A stretch of DNA of 17,866 nt from Rikenellaceae bacterium. GTDB taxonomy: Bacteria > Bacteroidota > Bacteroidia > Bacteroidales > UBA932. The translations under genes and the position numbers were made by a program. Numbering within the stretch: the stretch's first letter is position 1; every line of letters begins with the position of its first letter. Below are positions 16,775 through 17,866 of the stretch, piece by piece. Under the pieces are notes generated by a model that had not been told where the DNA came from, ran no database searches, and worked only from the letters and a program-made list of their open reading frames with translations. The stretch spans positions 1 through 17,866 of the forward strand of contig CAAGMI010000212.1 of assembly GCA_900771005.1 (NCBI GenBank), read 5' to 3'.

Positions 16775-17866
16775 TCAGAATTTTCTGTCTATTTCATCCG
16801 TCTGGATGATGGTTACTATCCTCCTCCCTCCGGAGGTTACTTCTGCATTTTCACATGCAAAAAGCGTGTCAATCAGCGCCTGCGCCTCAACGGTCGATGT
16901 CAAAGGCTCGGAATTCACCGCCCCGAGCGTGGCAATCTTTTCCGCCATATTCTGGCTCATCATTTCCTGGAGACCGACTTTGCTGTCGGAAAGGATCAGG
17001 AGCAGATCCGACACCATCTGTGTCACTTTCCCGATTTCGCAGCTATATCCTTCAGGGACGCCGTTTACGACAACCGTGTCATTACCGAAAGGAGCGATGT
17101 CAAATCCCAGTCTGGAAAGAAGTTCAGCATTTTCGTCAAAAAGAAGCCTCTCCCTGACTCCGACTTCAACCCGGACAGGGAACAACGCAGTCTGCGTAAT
17201 ATGAGATTCTGAAGACAAAGCCTTGAGAGAGCGTTCGTACATTATCCTTTCACGCGCCCTGCGCACATTGACTATCATTATTCCGGAAGACACGGGGGTT
17301 ATCACATATTTCCCCTGCAGGGTGATGATTCTCGATGAAGGGGTTGTGTTGTTCTGCTCAAAAAGCCGGCTGCAGTCTTCCTTCCTGCCATCATATCCGG
17401 CAAATGACCCGTAGGCCTGCCCGGACAATGGCTTCGTATATGCCGGTGAAGCCGTATTCTCGAACGGATTGTAGTCAGGGTCGAAATCGACCGCCGGCTC
17501 GTTCACCCCTCCGCGATACTGCTCGAAACTCTTCCCCAGCTGCGGCAGGCTGACGGCACCTTCGGTATCGAAGTCTATGCTGGCACCGAATGAATTCTTT
17601 CCCAAAGTCTCCTTCACACAGGCATAGACAATCTGGAAAATGACGGCATCGTCTTCAAACTTTATCTCGGTCTTTGTCGGGTGGATATTGACGTCTATCG
17701 ACTGAGGATCGATGCTTAGATATATGAAATATGACGGCGTGACCCCTTCAGCGATCATTTCCTCGTAGGCTTTCATCACGGCCTTGTGCAGATATGCGCT
17801 GTGGAAATATCTCCCGTTAACGAAGAAATACTGGTTGCCAAGGGTCTTCCTGGCGGTATCCGGACG
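16775..17866 (-). CDS. mutL: DNA mismatch repair protein MutL, C-terminal part (N-terminus beyond right edge)
   Basis: An open frame of 363 codons runs to the window edge. It starts inside the conserved transducer region (TLGNQYFFVNGRYFHSAYLH) and includes DVNIHPTKTEIKFED (58-72 of the fragment), a hallmark of MutL. Roughly 230-250 N-terminal residues with the GHKL ATPase are missing. A variable Pro/Asn-rich linker follows (about 95-180), then the dimerisation domain. The DQHA(X)2E(X)4E endonuclease motif reads NVRRARERIMYE (fragment 200-211; N, V and R replace D, Q and H). The C-terminal CPHGRP equivalent reads TSGGRR, and the ACR motif cysteine reads Thr. MutL recruits the strand-nicking step after MutS finds a mismatch; this copy looks unable to nick by itself. 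It is the first visible gene of the operon. Confidence 0.93.
   Translation of the reverse strand, partial: RPDTARKTLGNQYFFVNGRYFHSAYLHKAVMKAYEEMIAEGVTPSYFIYLSIDPQSIDVNIHPTKTEIKFEDDAVIFQIVYACVKETLGKNSFGASIDFDTEGAVSLPQLGKSFEQYRGGVNEPAVDFDPDYNPFENTASPAYTKPLSGQAYGSFAGYDGRKEDCSRLFEQNNTTPSSRIITLQGKYVITPVSSGIMIVNVRRARERIMYERSLKALSSESHITQTALFPVRVEVGVRERLLFDENAELLSRLGFDIAPFGNDTVVVNGVPEGYSCEIGKVTQMVSDLLLILSDSKVGLQEMMSQNMAEKIATLGAVNSEPLTSTVEAQALIDTLFACENAEVTSGGRRIVTIIQTDEIDRKF

Overview
The window looks like a chromosomal segment from an uncultured or gut-type member of the order Bacteroidales. Three things support this. Promoters follow the Bacteroidota pattern (TTTG, about 19 nt, TAnnTTTG) and Shine-Dalgarno sequences are not obvious. 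The protein families (OstA-like protein, twin SurA-type foldases, YkfC-like NlpC/P60 peptidase, histone H1-like protein) are of Bacteroidales type. Base composition is roughly balanced. Genus and family cannot be fixed from the sequence alone. Both ends are cut: the left edge lies inside a 23S rRNA gene and the right edge inside mutL.

Layout. (1) Positions 1-2003 hold the 5' two thirds of a 23S rRNA gene on the minus strand. Its leader and a near-perfect rRNA-type promoter lie at 2004-2203. No 16S gene, ITS or tRNA lies between this promoter and the 23S gene. Instead, a divergent OPT-family oligopeptide transporter gene starts at 2241. (2) The transporter gene (2241-4229, +) converges on pepT (tripeptidase), and the two stop codons overlap by 4 bp. 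(3) A minus-strand envelope cluster runs from 11948 down to 4226: histone H1-like gene, dacB (PBP4), SurA-like lipoprotein, two-parvulin SurA, OstA/LptA-like protein, pepT. (4) Two short, independently controlled units sit next: an NlpC/P60 peptidase (11998-12906) and a tiny Cys-rich lipoprotein (12974-13183). (5) A tightly overlapping minus-strand operon runs from the right edge to 13276: mutL, rhomboid protease, Sua5/YwlC, rsmE, YfcE-like phosphoesterase, Ntn hydrolase.

Function. The middle cluster would build and maintain the envelope: chaperones for outer-membrane proteins, an LPS-bridge-like protein, a peptidoglycan carboxypeptidase and a muropeptide endopeptidase. The OPT transporter and PepT pair peptide uptake with peptide breakdown. 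The right-hand operon combines DNA repair, tRNA t6A synthesis, 16S rRNA methylation and general hydrolases.

Most notable: the 23S gene apparently unlinked from 16S (or an assembly collapse at that point); a rho-independent terminator embedded in the signal-peptide codons of dacB; a compact cluster of promoters giving almost leaderless mRNAs; an 8-cysteine acidic lipoprotein with its own strong promoter and terminator; and a MutL C-terminal domain that has lost every endonuclease metal-ligand motif.
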